Notes: generated from the letters alone by a model not told the origin. A stretch of DNA of 64,000 nt from Cloeon dipterum (GCF_949628265.1 NC_088789.1:34465883-34529882); one strand, 5' to 3'; numbered from the stretch's first letter, positions 1-13,267 are shown. A program made the numbers and translations.

Positions 1-235
1 CGCCGCGCGCTCTCGAATTAATATGTATTTTTATTGAATTTACATTCATTTTAATTGATAATTCAGATGTGAGTGTGTTTCGCAATCCGTGTGAGAGATT
101 AAAAAGCGTTTATCGATTTCTCAGCCGCAATGTGAGCCAAATAATAAATACTCGATCACACGCAAAGAAATTCGGACCGAGACACACGCAGAGGGAATTT
201 TAATTTTCCCCTCCATTCGAATAGGAGACAATTTT
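1..235. other. Noncoding, no gene seen
   Basis: This stretch is AT-rich and has no open frame with recognisable protein character. Part of it (about 145-215) recurs with small changes at about 555-640, including the run ATTCGGACCGA followed by GACACACGCAGAG, so it already belongs to the local repeat block that follows. Confidence 0.5.
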
Positions 236-1010
236 CAGGGTTTTACCATAAGTAGGGGCAAAAATGAGTAAATTCAAAACAATATTTTTATCTATTTCTC
301 TCTAGAATAGTTATTATAGAGACCAAATTGCAAATAAGGGAGGAGAGGGGATAAAGGTGAGGATTTTAATAAGGGGAGGTAGCTGAAGGTTTCCATTGAA
401 ATTCAATTTTTCCAACGCAAAATTTGTGGAGGTTACTATGAATGAAGATTTTCAGGTTAATACAGAACAACATTAGGGGAGGTACCTGAAGGGAGAGACA
501 AGTTTAGGGGAAGTAATGAAGGAAGTATTCAGATTTTTAAGTAATTTTTCGTTATTATACTCGATCACATGGAAAGAAATTCGGACCGAAGACACACGCA
601 GAGAGAATTTAAATTTTCACCTCCATTTAAATAGGAAACTATTCTCAGGGTTTAACCATAAATAGGGGAGGTAGCTAAAGGGAAAATAAATATTTTCCAT
701 TTCTTTAGAAAATAAGTTATTATAGAGTCTAAATTGCAATTAAGGGAGGAGAGGGGATGAATAAGAGGGTTTAATAAAGGGGAGGTACTGAAGGTTACTT
801 GAAATTTCAATTTTCCCGAGCGGAATATGTGGAGGAAATCATTGTTTTCAGCCATTTATGAAGATTTTTCAGGTTTAACAAACAAAATTAGGGGAAGTAG
901 CTGAAGGGAGAGACAATTTTAGGGGAGGGAATAGAGGTTTCATAGTTTAATTTGACAATTTGAAGCAATTTTTCGTTATTATTTCAGTCGATTTAAAATT
1001 TAAAGACAAG
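236..1010. repeat. Block of GGGGAGGT-type words with imperfect local duplication
   Basis: The words GGGGAGGTAGCTGAAGG, AGGGGAGGTA and TTTTCAGGGTTT recur many times in the same orientation. About 200-470 and 610-900 are imperfect copies of one another, each running through a TTTTCAGGG start, an AATAGTTATTATAGAG-like segment, GGGAGGAGAGGGGAT and a GGAGGT segment. No coding potential is seen. The words recur at 2.2-2.7, 3.7-4.3, 56.7-56.9 and 57.5-57.9 kb. Confidence 0.7.
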
Positions 1011-2189
1011 GGGAGTTAATAAAAGGTCGAAAATGAACAATTTTGAATGAATATGGATAGAAATTTGTGGTGTATCGCAATTAAAAGGCATTGACGAGGC
1101 GTTGCCAGGCACAAAAGCCGTGTTTGCACTTCATTATTGGCCTGCGTCGGACTCTCCCGTGCATTTTAAATAATATTGCCGTTTGTGCTTCTTTAATCGT
1201 CGCTTGTACTGGCTCTCAGGTTGTCGGGCGGCGCGATTGCATCAACGCCGGATATAAATAATAAAAAGAGATTTATGCAAAACGAGTGTGGTTATGTGTT
1301 TATTTATTTGTGTTTCGTTATATTCGCGCGAGCATGGATATCGTGGGAAGAAAACGCTCTCGCTCTCTGCTCGCGCAACAAACTCATCTCGGCGGCCGCA
1401 TGCAAATCACTTGAACTTGATTTCCATTTATTCATCGGTCAGAGAGATGTTTTAATAGAAAATTTTGAGTTGCCCGCATGATGCTTTCTTTGCACACGAC
1501 GCAGACGTGTCAAAAAGCGTAGAAAATGGAATTAGGAAGCCACGCAGCAGCTGCTGGCTGTGTAACATATTAATTTCAACACGCGTGACACCAGGCTTTG
1601 TGACGAATTTTTCTCATCCCAAGCAAGAGATTTATGTCGCTGGCTCCTCTGCTCTGGCGAAAGAGAAATTTCACGTCTCCATATAATCGTATAGTTTGTG
1701 AACAGAAAGTTTATTACACACGCAGAGCTAATTACGCTGAGAGACAGTGACAGTCTAAAATTATTTTGCACAAGAGTGAGAGAAAAAATCTGAAGCACTA
1801 AAAAGTCGCCGCGACGTTCAATCAATTTCGGCAACTGGACCGTGAATTTTGAGAAGGATTTAGTGCGAAGCAGCTAATGGAAATGGGCAGAGTGCTGGGC
1901 TGTCACGAATCAAAAGTAGCAGTCGTCGAACGCCGGCGGATCGGGCAAATGCGAGCAGCAGGCTTGATTACTAATTAAACAAGGTGGTGCGCGAGAGAGA
2001 GACCGCGGGCGACCGGCCGTAATAAAACGCCCCAAACGGGTTCGTCTGCTTTATTGTCCGCGATTGACAAGTGGCACGCCAAGAGGCAAAAAATTATTGC
2101 TGCATGCCAAAACGCGCTCTTCATAATCTCCTCTCCAGGTCCAGGGATGTGAGAAAACACCTAGAAGCGAAATTTTAAAATTGCAAATC
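1011..2189. other. Noncoding, no gene seen
   Basis: Mixed AT-rich sequence with short GC-rich islands. Open frames on both strands overlap one another and have no signal peptide, domain motif or consistent splice signals. Nothing specific can be supported. Confidence 0.5.
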
Positions 2190-2680
2190 ATGTACCTGAA
2201 ATCTCTTCCCCTTAAATGGCTCCTATACCTTTGATCCCTCCCCTGTATTGCTTAAAATGTTTTATTCTGATTGTTAACTGTGCTAGCAGATCGAATTCAA
2301 TAAAACACCTTCGAATACCTCCCCTCTCTCTTCTTCTATACCTTTGCTACCTCCCCTACTTGAAACCACAATTAGCGCTAATTTCTCTGGCATAATTAAG
2401 TTATTTTATTTCAATTTCAGGGTGAATACAGTTGAGTTTAGAGGTTGAATGGTAGTTTAAAATATTTTTTGACAATCTCTGCTTTATTAATGGAATTGAA
2501 TCAACCTTTTTCAGGGCCTGTCAACGTTTTACAGGGCCTAGGATCCCTTCCGTAAACGGTTTTAAATGTTTTGATCTAATTGTTAACTGTATTAGCATCT
2601 CGAATTGAACAAAACACCTTTAAATACCTCCCCTCTCTTCTCTTATATACCTTTGCTACCTCCCCTACTCGAATTGATTG
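2190..2680. repeat. Block of ACCTCCCCT-type words (opposite orientation)
   Basis: The same vocabulary as the first block appears reverse-complemented: TACCTCCCCT, ACCTTTGCTACCTCCCC and GATCCCTCCCCTG. A segment of about 75 nt containing TGTTAACTGT, ATTAGCA/GCTAGCA, AAAACACCTT and AATACCTCCCCTCTC occurs twice (about 2,255-2,360 and 2,570-2,670), showing local duplication. Confidence 0.65.
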
Positions 2681-3659
2681 AAAAATCAAGGATTTAGTGT
2701 GTTTCACAGCCCTGCAGGTCGGCCGAGTGAAATAAAACGAGGAGCAAAAAGATATAAGGCACCTTTCGAGCAGCAATAATAAAATGATGAGTTGCGTTAT
2801 TTATTCAAATGAAGGCGAAACGAGTTTTGCCCGAGAATAATCTGCCGAGCCACCGCGATTTCGACTTCGATTTGAACGTTTTTTACCGTAATCCTCTCTG
2901 CTTGTGCCGGTGTGGCCGGTGGCCGGCCAGCAGCTTGGCTTTTACGAGCGAAACCCTTTCATTTTGACTTTGCGCGGCCCAAAAATCATATCGTAACGAG
3001 CAGCAGGCCGACGCCGTAATTTGCGCTCTTTATTGCCGTGCGCGTCAACTTTTTCGCGTTTCGATGCGCAAAAGCTGGATTAGGAATTCCATCTCGTGCG
3101 ATAAAAAGTGGTAAATTATGGAGTCTGCTTTAATGACTCTAGCTGCTCTCCTTCGCCGCCTCATTCCACCTTTCCTTCGTCTAAATAAAATTCGCCTTCC
3201 AAATAAAAATGCATTTTGTGCTTAGCGAGAGATAAAGTGTGTTACTTTTGTTGGCATGTTGTGACTGATTCCTCGTTTTATTGGTGTGTGTGTGTGTTTT
3301 GCGTGTGCTTGGGAGCAGCGCTGCACAACTCATTTATCCGCGCGCTGCGAGTAATAAAGAACGAGAGCGCAATTTGACCAATTAGCCGGTTTCCGCGCTC
3401 GCTGCAATTGCATTTTACGACTCTCTCGTGCAATCATCGAAACGCCGATTAAATAATGCGACGGCGGTCTGCAATCTCGGGCACAAATTGCAGACTCTGC
3501 TAAACGCTTAATAGACGCTTCTCCGCGGCCGAGGGAGCAGAAAAAATGTACACACGGACATTATTTTATGCGAAAAAACGGCGAAAAGAGCTAAACGCGG
3601 ACGCGCGCGGTGAGACCAGAGCTCGGATTTTGAGTCAACATAAAGATAATCATCTCTAA
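2681..3659. other. Noncoding, no gene seen
   Basis: Contains GC-rich stretches and a short TG run near 3,285-3,310. No coding exon or RNA gene could be supported. Confidence 0.45.
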
Positions 3660-4330
3660 TTAAAGAGGGGAAGTGATTTCAGGTTTAATAGTTCAAGTTT
3701 TAAAGTGAAAATCGTTAGTATGAAGTTTAAAAACTGTAATTAATAAAGGATTAAGGCTTGACCTTTGTTAGCCTCTCCTCTTTCATTCTCCTTATTACCT
3801 CCCCCTCATTTTCTACTATTTTCCCTATTTTTATTTCAAGTTTTCCTTGAAAATACCTTTTTACCACCCCTATTTCTCCTTTATCCTTTTACTCTATTTC
3901 AGTTATTTCCATCATCGGTTCATCATTCCATACCTTTCTGCTCTCGACCCTGATTTCGCCTCTCCTTCTTTCCTTAAAACATCATAAATCCTTTTTTCAA
4001 TCCCTTGTTTACCTCCCCTATTAAATTATTTGTCCTTTTTTACCTTCCCCTCATTTTTCTATTTCATTTTCTACTATTTTGCCTCTTTTTATTTTATTTT
4101 TTATCTTTTTATTATAAGTTTTCCATGAAAATACCTTTTTACATCCCCTATTTCTCCTTTATCCATTTTATTTCTTCCCCTATTTTAGTTATTTCCTTTA
4201 ACCCGTCTTCATTCCACACCTTTCACCTCTCTAAATTTAGTATTTTTTATATTTAACGCTTCAACCCTGATTTACCTTTCCTTTTTTCCTTAATTTTCTC
4301 TTTCTATCCTGATTTTCCTTCCCCTATTTT
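3660..4330. repeat. Pyrimidine-rich tandem block built on ACCTCCCC words
   Basis: The plus strand is strongly pyrimidine-rich. TTACCTCCCC, CCTATTTCTCCTTTATCC and TTTTCTACTATTTTGCC-like phrases recur at a spacing of about 260-290 nt (for example about 3,800-3,900 and 4,060-4,165). The hydrophobic peptides translated from this block are composition artefacts. Confidence 0.65.
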
Positions 4331-5535
4331 CCGTTTTCTCTTGCGCAGCTGAGAATCCAGTCTCAAAGTCTGCGCAGAGAGATAAATAATTTTCAAACAA
4401 CGATTTTTCTCAATTAAGGCGCAGCTCTCTTCATTTTCGTCTCGAAAATCACGGCAGCGCTACGTTTTTACAGCGGTGCAATAATTTCAGCGTCGTAAAA
4501 ACTTCTTCTGCTCGCATGTAGTTATTTTCCGTCCATCCAGTTTGCATGTTTCCCCGTTTTTTGCTCTTCGCGGGACCAAAACAGAAGCTAGACAGATCGC
4601 TTTTGTGAGATATTTTTTATTTTATTGGCCTGTGCTAGAGCCCATTCAAAATCAGTAACCAATCGATTCAGGATAAAATTAGAGAGGAAATAAAAATATA
4701 TGTGACCCAGAATAATAATGAATGTTGTCCCTCCCAAGGCAGAGAAGAAAGAGAGAAAGAACTAATTAGAGCAACAACGCCGACTGCTGTACTCGGCGAA
4801 AATAAAACAAAAATGCGATGCTCCTCGGCACGAAACGCCGTGCGCTGGGCCACGCTATTCCATTTCTGGCGGCGAAAAAAAAATAAATGCCGATGCGGGA
4901 GAGCCGGACGCCGTTCGATTCCGCGCGAAATGACTTATTTCTCGAATTATTGGTGCCGTTCAACCCGTATCTCCGCTCGCGCACGCACTAACTAGCTGTA
5001 TTGTCGCACCTGGGGGGACGTGAAACATCGATACAATTCACTCAACTCCGTTTCGAACTCGTTTCTAAACAGTTATTATAAAAAATCCTCCTGATTTCTA
5101 TTCACGAGTTAAATCTGTTTTGATGAAATGTCTTTAACTTGGTTTTAAATTTAAAAACTAAATAATGATGAAAGGGTTATTCTTTCACGGTCCTGCGGTG
5201 TGGCGAAAGCTGAATTTTCGGTGCAGCGGAAAGCAAGAATTTATTCGCTTTAATTCACAGCAGTTTTGTTTCTCCGAAAAATGAGGAGAAATACTGCCGA
5301 GTTGCGTGCGAGGACGAGATGCTTTATTTGCTCACTCACTTAATTAAAGTAAACATTTTGACTCTGCGATTTATTGCAACTCTCCTCTCGCCCAGGTTAA
5401 CATTCCTCCGAAAATCCAACAACGGATGCCTCCGAAAATCAGTAAATTCTTTTTTATAGACAATTCAAGATGTTTTTTAAAGAAAAAAACGAGCGTTGAA
5501 GTCTCCGTTTCAGTTATTTCCCTTTTTGGGGTCAC
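4331..5535. other. Noncoding, no gene seen
   Basis: Mixed composition. Overlapping open frames on both strands near 4,700-5,000 reflect a GC-richer patch and show no domain, signal peptide or splice structure. Confidence 0.45.
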
Positions 5536-6105
5536 AATTTGTTTCATCAGGTCATTTTCAGGGTGAAATAATTAAAAATCTTCATTCAGGCTTAATTTTT
5601 CCAGCTTCAGGGTAAAATAACCTTTTTCAGGGCATGGTTAATATATCTTTTGAACCTAAATTCTAGCATAATTATGTCATTTTTTATTATTTTCAGGGTG
5701 CCTGACCTTTTTTAGGGTGAACCCTGTGCCCTAATTTAGATTTTGATTATTCAAGGTTGACTGGTAGGTTTAAAATAAATTTTTGACAATCTCTGCATTG
5801 TTAATGGAATTTAAAATCAGGGTATTACAACCTTTTTCTGGGAATGAAGATCATTTTTTGGGTAAGACAACCTTTTTTCAGGGTGTGACAACCTTTTTTC
5901 AGGGAATTACAACCTTTTTCAGGGTATGACAACCTTTTTCAGGGAATGAAGATCATTTTCAGGGTGTGACAACCTTTTTACAGGGTTTGACAACCTTTTT
6001 CAGGGTTTATCTCAAAATATACTATTTAATATAATTTAAAAGCTCTTTTTCTGGATATTTTAGTTATTTTTCCATTTAATTTGACCTTTTTCAGGGTTTC
6101 CATAA
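5536..6105 (+). repeat. ACCTTTTTCAGGGT word block, plus orientation
   Basis: About a dozen copies of ACCTTTTTCAGGGT or close variants occur on the plus strand, most densely at 5,860-6,010, where they recur every 20-35 nt separated by TGACA or AATGAAGAT. Flanking sequence between words is poorly conserved. No open reading frame spans the block. Confidence 0.75.
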
Positions 6106-7149
6106 ATACATTATTTGTTTTACAATCTGAATGAATTTATTTCTCAATCGAGAGTGAAGCAACACACATACAGTAAATAATTAAACAGCCCTTTTCGCGA
6201 GTGCATACTAAAATGCTCAGGTGGCACACGCGGCGGTGGCGGCGGCGGCTCTGGTTTCTGTTTTCTTTCTGTTGCTTTATATATTTCGAAAAGATCGAGG
6301 TGTGGTCGCGCGGCTGGTGCGTATCGCCGCTTGTTATCTCTCTCGCTCATTCTCGAGAGCAGCGCAGAGTATTTACCTCCGTGACTGCTGCGCGAAACGA
6401 AAACGAGTAAAGCCGCTTTGCGAAAATAAAAACGTCCGAGCCAGCAGATAGCGAAACACATTAGGGACTCTAAGTAACGAATATAACAGTCGCTCCGACC
6501 GGCCGATTTAATTAGACGCACACAAACACACCGGAATACCCAAGGTTTCTTCTATTTCCAGACCTGAGCTCAACAGAATAAATACAAGGATCCTGGAGAG
6601 CAAATAACTAAATTTGAAATTATAATTTATTAAAAAAATGGTGTAAAATAAATTGATGTCCATCTTTCAGGTCAAATAAACAGTTTGTAAAATCGAAGCA
6701 AATTTGGCATTGTGAAAAGAAGCAGCCGCGTGTTTGGGATTCGGTCGATCGTGAGGAGAGCGTTCGTATAATATGTATTCTTCTCGAGGGACCCCCAGGG
6801 GCGCAGCGCAGAAAAGGGAATCGGATCACCTTTTGCTCGCTCGTCACTGCGCTGTTTTGCATGGAAAGCCGACACCTGACTTTCTTTCCTCGCGCCTCCG
6901 ACGTCTTTAAGAAGAATAATGGACGTGTGTTTTGCTTCTCAACACCAAGCAAGCGGCGAGCCAAGAGCCAACGTGAAAATAATCGGACGCTGCTCTCGAT
7001 AGATTTCATGCTTTGCTTCCCTCTCTCCCAAATAATAATCAATCTTGCAAAGTGTGAAAGGTAACAAAGGTTTCGGATGCAATGTTCACGGTCTGAATAT
7101 GCTCAGCACTCGCAGAAAGGTTAATAACTTGTCTATTTCATGAAATATT
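6106..7149. other. Noncoding, no gene seen
   Basis: Overlapping frames on both strands at 6,140-6,520 and 6,620-7,060 arise from a GC-richer stretch. They have no recognisable protein features, and no consistent splicing could be built around them. Confidence 0.4.
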
Positions 7150-7740
7150 AGGCTTCTTATAAGTTGCAACCTTACTCAGGGTAATTTCAGGGTAGAATAA
7201 AAACTATTCACATTTTTGATGCAACGCATTACTTGTTAATTTAAAAAAATCAGGATAAATTCACCTTTTTCAGGGCAAACCAACCTTTTTCAGGGTGAAA
7301 CCACCTTTGTCAGGGTAAATCCACCTTAATCCGGGTAGACTAACCTGATATTTCATTTCCCATTAATTAGAGTTCTAATTCAAATTAAATAATAGATCTC
7401 AGGGTAAAACCAAACCATATTCAGGGTAAACCTGGAACCTTTAACCCGGGTGTAAATTTTTAAGGTTACAACGATATGTTGGAAATATCTGATTTGAATA
7501 TTTTGACAAAATACGAGATGTGGAAAAATTTTGTAAGATTTTATATTTATGAACAAAATCAGGGTCAAAACCTTTATTCAGGGTACAACCTTTGGGTTAA
7601 AAGCTCACAATTAAAGGTTTTACAATAATTCAATATCTTTTTTCTAGTAATTTAGAGCATTTTCTAACATTTCAGCCGACTCAGGGTAGTTTTGACCTTT
7701 TTCAGGGTATCCAACCTTTTCCAGGTATGACCAAAAACCT
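7150..7740 (+). repeat. ACCTTTTTCAGGGT word block, plus orientation
   Basis: Repeated plus-strand words of the type CACCTTTTTCAGGGT, CAACCTTTTTCAGGGT and CACCTTTGTCAGGGT cluster at 7,250-7,350 and again at 7,540-7,730. Spacing is irregular. No coding content is seen. Confidence 0.7.
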
Positions 7741-9061
7741 CAGTTTTTTACAATTCCGAACATTTCCCGCTGGAAATAAGACGAGATCATTTTGCAGCAG
7801 CAGTCTAGACCTGGAAGGTGGCACCTGAATCCAGGTACGAGGACGCGGCTGTGAGTCAGCGCGTTTCGGCTAATGAAGGGAGCTTCTTTTTCGGCGCTCG
7901 GCGGGGCGCCCGACAATGCACGCGAGTTGTGCGTTGCTTCGCGATAAATAATTGGCGGCGATCGACCTTGCTGCCGCCGCCGCGCGCAGGGATGACCTCT
8001 CAGGTCCAGCTCACTCAGGTCCCCCGCCGCTCCGAATCGGGCTCGCTCACTAATCACCCGAGACACTCACTCTGCGCGCATCTCACGAATACAAAAATAC
8101 ACACAGCCGGAATATTCCAAATTGGATTAAACTATTTTTATTTGTTCCCTGTAAAAAAAAACAAAATGATTAGAAATGGTAATAAAAAATTAGGTGTTTC
8201 AATTAAATTGAATTAATTAACTTGATTTATACGATGTAAAATATATTTTTTTATTTAAAGAAATTATTATCTAATTTAAAATTTTATTTTATTTTTTTAA
8301 ATTTATTTTTATTATTTATTATTTTAGTTTTAAAAATAAAATTCTATATAGTTGCTCTCTTTTTTCAATTCACATAGAATAAATTCTGAAAATAAAATCG
8401 CTTTATGAGATTCATGAATTTTAATTTTTTTAAATTAATTTTTAACTAAACAATTCACTGTTTACACTCTCATTTTTATTATTTAATTGCTGCCAGCTTC
8501 ACTTTCGCAGTTTTGCAAGAGAAAATAAATGTCGCATTAGTGTGTGATGTCACGCGGAGTCCGTTCCCACAATTAGCCGTTTATTGTAACAACTTTTCGG
8601 GCGACAGTTCACGCGGCAGATTTCTAATTATGAAAAAATAAAGCGCAGAGTTTCTCTCTGCTCGATCTCTCGGGAGTCTCTGTCGGTCCAGATAAAATCT
8701 CGGGCTGACGGAACAGCAGGAAACACAAAATTTCAATTAGAATATCTTTTGACGTGTGTGCTATTGATTAAACAGCTTCATTCATATTCATGCTCATCCG
8801 CGCCCAAAAAGCCGCATTTCATTTTTCCCGACAGCTCGGATTACGGATTTTCAACCAGCAGCCGCGCGAGTCGTTATGGAAACGATAAAAAAAAAACGCT
8901 GACTGGCTGACTGACAAATATAAACGCTTGTTCGGCTCCAAATAATTGATGCTAATCCTACGTGTGTGCTTCTGCTTCTTTAAAAGCTTTTTAATCTTCC
9001 GGATTAGCTCTGTTGTATCTTTATTTTGAAATTAATTAAAGCAGTGTTTCGCTCATCGGTT
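7741..9061. other. Noncoding, no gene seen
   Basis: Includes a GC-rich patch at 7,840-8,060 and a very AT-rich stretch at 8,150-8,460. No gene, RNA gene or clear repeat was identified. Confidence 0.45.
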
Positions 9062-9432
9062 AAAGACCGTATTTGACCAAGTTTCTGAGCCCACCAATCG
9101 ATTCCTAAGGGTTGAATTAGGTAAAGTGGGTGTTTTTTCCGTTAAAAAAGACCAGAGCGACGTGCGAACCATTTTTCCCGCCAAAACAATTTGAATGCGA
9201 TGAGTGCGCATGCGTTAGAGCTGGTTTGAGTACTTGCAGAGGGACCGCCCGAACGAATGACTCCTTTGTCACCTCTGACGCATGCGCCATTCTTGCATTC
9301 AAATTGTTTTGGCGGGAAAAAACGGTTCGCACGTCGCTCTGGTCTTTTTTAACGGAAAAAACATCCTCTTTACCTAATTTGACCCTCAGGAATCGATTGG
9401 TGGGCTCAGAAACTTCGTCAAAGACGGTTTTC
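9062..9432. mobile_element. Fold-back MITE, family 1 copy a
   Basis: A near-palindromic element of about 370 bp. Each arm of about 160 bp carries, in opposite orientation, GTTTCTGAGCCCACCAATCG then ATTCCT(G/A)AGGGT, a TAGGTAAA segment, CGTGCGAACC, CCCGCCAAAACAATTTGAAT and a GCGCATGCG core. It has no coding capacity, as expected of a nonautonomous fold-back element. Two related copies lie at 13.4-13.8 and 23.7-24.0 kb. Confidence 0.85.
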
Positions 9433-9671
9433 AAAATAAACGAAGAACTAACTATAAAAATCAAGCTTTTATACCCATTCACTTTTGTTTCATTTTACTG
9501 CCAGCTTTTCATGCAGTTTCCAGAGTCGGGCTTTTCTCGACAGGAAGCCGACTTCCCGTTTTCCGATGCAAACGCTGACGGGGGCCGCCATAGCTGGCCA
9601 AGGTTTTGCATTCAGGGACGCTGAAAACGAGAGTGCGGACGCAGATGCGATGACCGCTTTTCACGCGAGGA

Positions 9672-11499
9672 ATGGAACGGCGCAAAACTGAAAGCAGATA
9701 TTTCGAAATAATTGCAACTACCCTCGTCTGCGTTTTATTTTTCTACCCGGCAGCATCAGGTTGGTCATTTTTATTTAATTTAAATTAATTAATCAGGAAA
9801 TTTTATGACTCTCAGGGATGTCGATTAATGTTGGAGAAGAATCCACAACGGAGGAGATTCAAGAGACGAAAATTACGGTTGAGGAACAATTTGTGACAGG
9901 TTAGTTAATTTTAAAATTGTTTCAGAGAAGACAAAACCTTATTATTTATTAGAAATGGCGTTAGAAGTTTTGGAGCTTGAAGACATTTACGAAACAACCG
10001 TGACAGAAGAAGAGACTGATCCTCCAACCTCTCTACCAGAAACAACAGGTTTTTAAACACATTAAAGATATAAAATTTTGCATTTATCCATATAGTTGAA
10101 GAACAATTTTCGACACAAGAAGTAATAACGGACGTTCCTACTGAAACACTACAAACAGAGTTAGAGGAAATCTCGGAACTGACGACAGTCGAGCATTTAA
10201 GCACAGAATATTCGACACAGTCCACGGAAGAACCAATAAAAGGACTTATGAAGCTCGAACTGAGCGACGATCTCGAAAGTGACAAGATAATCAATGGAGA
10301 CCTGGCGGAGGAGGGATCCTACACCTCCGTCGTGAGAAAATATTAATTTTAAACCGTTGCTATGGGGATAATAAATTAAATTTATTGTTATAGGTCTCAT
10401 TACAGCACGTGAATAATTCGCAACCCTTCTGCGGCGGCACCATTCTCAACCGCGACTTTGTGCTCACCGCCGCCCACTGCATTTTCGCCAAAGAGTAAGT
10501 AAAATAAAATAAATTAAATTCAAGCTCCAATCGATTCCTGAGGGTAGAAATAATTCTTTCGATCGAGTAATTATTATGTGACGTCACAACCAATGCCAAG
10601 CACGAAGCATGGCCGATGGCTATTACGCATGCGCGCAGTAGCAAACAAAATATTTGAACGTTTCTCGCGCCAAAGGAGCGTGCGTTTTGTTTTATTATTT
10701 AAACCCTCAGGAATCAACAATTCGGTTTCAGTTAATGTTTAATTTTGAATTTTCACCTGCAGTGGAGAAAATTTGATCGACTTCAAAGTGGTGTCGTCCA
10801 ACATCGACCTGAAGCGCGAAATCAGGACCTATTATCCCGTCACTGTCATCGTGCACGCCCTCTACAACAAATCGATTTTTCTCGGATACGACATTGCACT
10901 CGTCAAAGTAAATTCTCCATTTTTTTGTATATTAAAATAAATTAAATCATATTTAATTCAGGTCGAGCCTTCATTCGTATTGGGAGACGGCGAGTCGGCC
11001 GTCGTCCTGCCGAAACAAAACGAAGAAACTGAAGTTGGAACAAAAGCAACTGTCGTTGGTTGGGGGCGCACTGACCAAGTACATACTGATTAATTTTAAT
11101 TTAAAGAAAAACCTGCAATTTTAAATTATTCTAGCGATTCACGTCGGACCGCGTGTTGCGTGTGCTGGATGAGTCGGTGATAGAAAACAGCGAGTGCGAG
11201 GAGCGGCTCAACTTCCACCCGCCCATCCACGCATTCCACTTGTGCGCCCAGCCGCGGCCCAATACTGGCTTTTGCAAGGTACGCGTTTTGAAATAAAATT
11301 TGATTTTAATAATTAAATTTATTTTCAGGGTGACTCTGGCGGGCCAGTGTTTGTGGGGAGGAAACAAGTGGGCGTGGTGTCGTGGTACAAGGGCAACTGC
11401 TCGCACGAGGAGCCCCTGCCGAACGTGTTCACCCGCGTCGCCCACTTCGCTGATTGGATTTTAGAAAAGATCGATGAGGAGGAAAATCAATTTGAATAA
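9672..11499 (+). CDS. Secreted S1-family (chymotrypsin-fold) serine protease
   Basis: Nine exons reconstruct a 402-aa secreted endopeptidase precursor: 9672-9759, 9816-9899, 9926-10048, 10096-10331, 10394-10494, 10763-10907, 10962-11078, 11135-11278 and 11329-11499. All have GT-AG borders and the frame is continuous. Exon 1 encodes a hydrophobic signal segment. Residues about 30-160 are an acidic Thr/Glu-rich propeptide without a clip-type cysteine pattern. Activation is expected after Lys162 (DK|IING). The triad is His205 (TAAHC), Asp254 (DIAL) and Ser349 (GDSGGP). Cysteines match the C42-C58, C168-C182 and C191-C220 pairs of chymotrypsin numbering. The residue at position 189 is Gly rather than Asp, which argues against trypsin-type specificity. 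The long fifth intron holds a MITE. Exon borders are hand-derived and the substrate is unknown. Confidence 0.92.
10526..10717 (-). mobile_element. Fold-back MITE, family 2 copy a, in protease intron 5
   Basis: A roughly 190-bp element bounded by CCAATCGATTCCTGAGGGT and, in inverse, ACCCTCAGGAATC. Its interior shares GTGACGTCAC, CGAAGCATGGC and CGCGCCAAAG with the elements at 20.3 and 31.5 kb, but lies in the opposite orientation. Its end motif is shared with family 1, so the two families probably use the same transposase type. Confidence 0.75.
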
Positions 11500-11545
11500 T
11501 TTATTAAATTTTATCTATAACGTATTTGTATATATGCGAAAGTGA

Positions 11546-11551
11546 AATAAA
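11546..11551 (+). terminator. Polyadenylation signal of the serine protease
   Basis: AATAAA lies 47 nt after the TAA stop in AT-rich sequence, at the usual position for a cleavage and polyadenylation signal. Confidence 0.6.
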
Positions 11552-11939
11552 CTCTAAATAAGTTCAATTTTATTTTATTTGCAATTTCGAATCATGAATT
11601 GAGTTTGCACAAAAATTTCACTTAAAATAAATTCATTCATTGATTCTTTGATTTTTAATTTTTGCCGCAAAACCTGAGCAATTGATACGTTTCATTGTAG
11701 TGAGTCGTGTCTTCAAGTCAGAACCTCCATTCGATCCATAGGCATATTTATAAAAAAAAATAATAATAAAATAAAATTCTTCACTCTAGTACTAGTTTTG
11801 GGGACGTCGGCGGCCGCAGGGGTAGGCGGGGGCGGTAAAAGAGCTTAAAAGACGCGGAATTATACGGCGAGTCTGAAACACTTTAGTTTTTCGTCTTACA
11901 ACCCATAGGAACCAAGATATTAATTTTTAAATTAAAAAA

Positions 11940-12480
11940 ACTCAAATTGTGACATTTCAAACTTTTGTATTCGGGGCCCAGGCGGGGTCCTATGGGCCGA
12001 ACGACGCTGATTATAGTACCATTAGACGACCCTTGATAAGGCGCATCTGTCCGTGTTGGATTTTTAAAAATCGGACCATTTTTCGAATTTTTATGATTTT
12101 TTCATTCAAATTTTTGAAAAAAGTCAAAATGTTCAAATATAAAAATTTTTTAGAACGGAGAAAAATTTAGGGGGATTTCTAGCTTTACCACACGCGCAGA
12201 ACCACAACCAGTCTCAAAACCTATTTTCAGATTTTTATCACCCATAGAAAAATTAATATTAATTTTTATCGTTTTTGGGCTTGAAGCGAAAATGGTTATA
12301 TTTTTCTTAAAATTCGGCCGTTCATCCGATCGTTGACCAGGACCCCTCATTAGAAAGGTCTTGAACGGGGCTTTGACCTGAAGTACCCTAACGACCTTTT
12401 TCAGGGTACCCCGACCTGAGATCTGCACCCCGGCCGATTTTTAATGCCGTTTTTCAGTTATTTCCACATTTTTTAAAAGA
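11940..12480 (+). repeat. Dispersed repeat R3, copy a, 3' of the protease gene
   Basis: This segment is clearly related, in the same orientation, to 36,262-36,930. Shared landmarks in order are AATCGGACCATTTTT, CACGCGCAGAAC, GAAAAATTAA, CCGATCGT, ACCCCTCA, GGGCTTTGA, ACCTTTTTCAGGGTA and CCTGAGATC. Both copies lie just downstream of a small secreted-protein gene. There is no coding potential, so it is probably a degraded interspersed element. The embedded CAGGGT word links it to the word blocks elsewhere. Confidence 0.75.
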
Positions 12481-13107
<627 letters not shown>

Positions 13108-13267
13108 GGCTCAAATTGCCGCTCTCTCGCCGCGAGAGACTGCTGCCGAGCTGATTTTGTGAGTGAGCCGCACCGGCTAATTACGCCGACCGCCAGCAGG
13201 TGCGGAAAAACGGGCAGTGAAACAACAAATTATAAAAAAAATGACTCGAAATTATTTTATTTAAATA

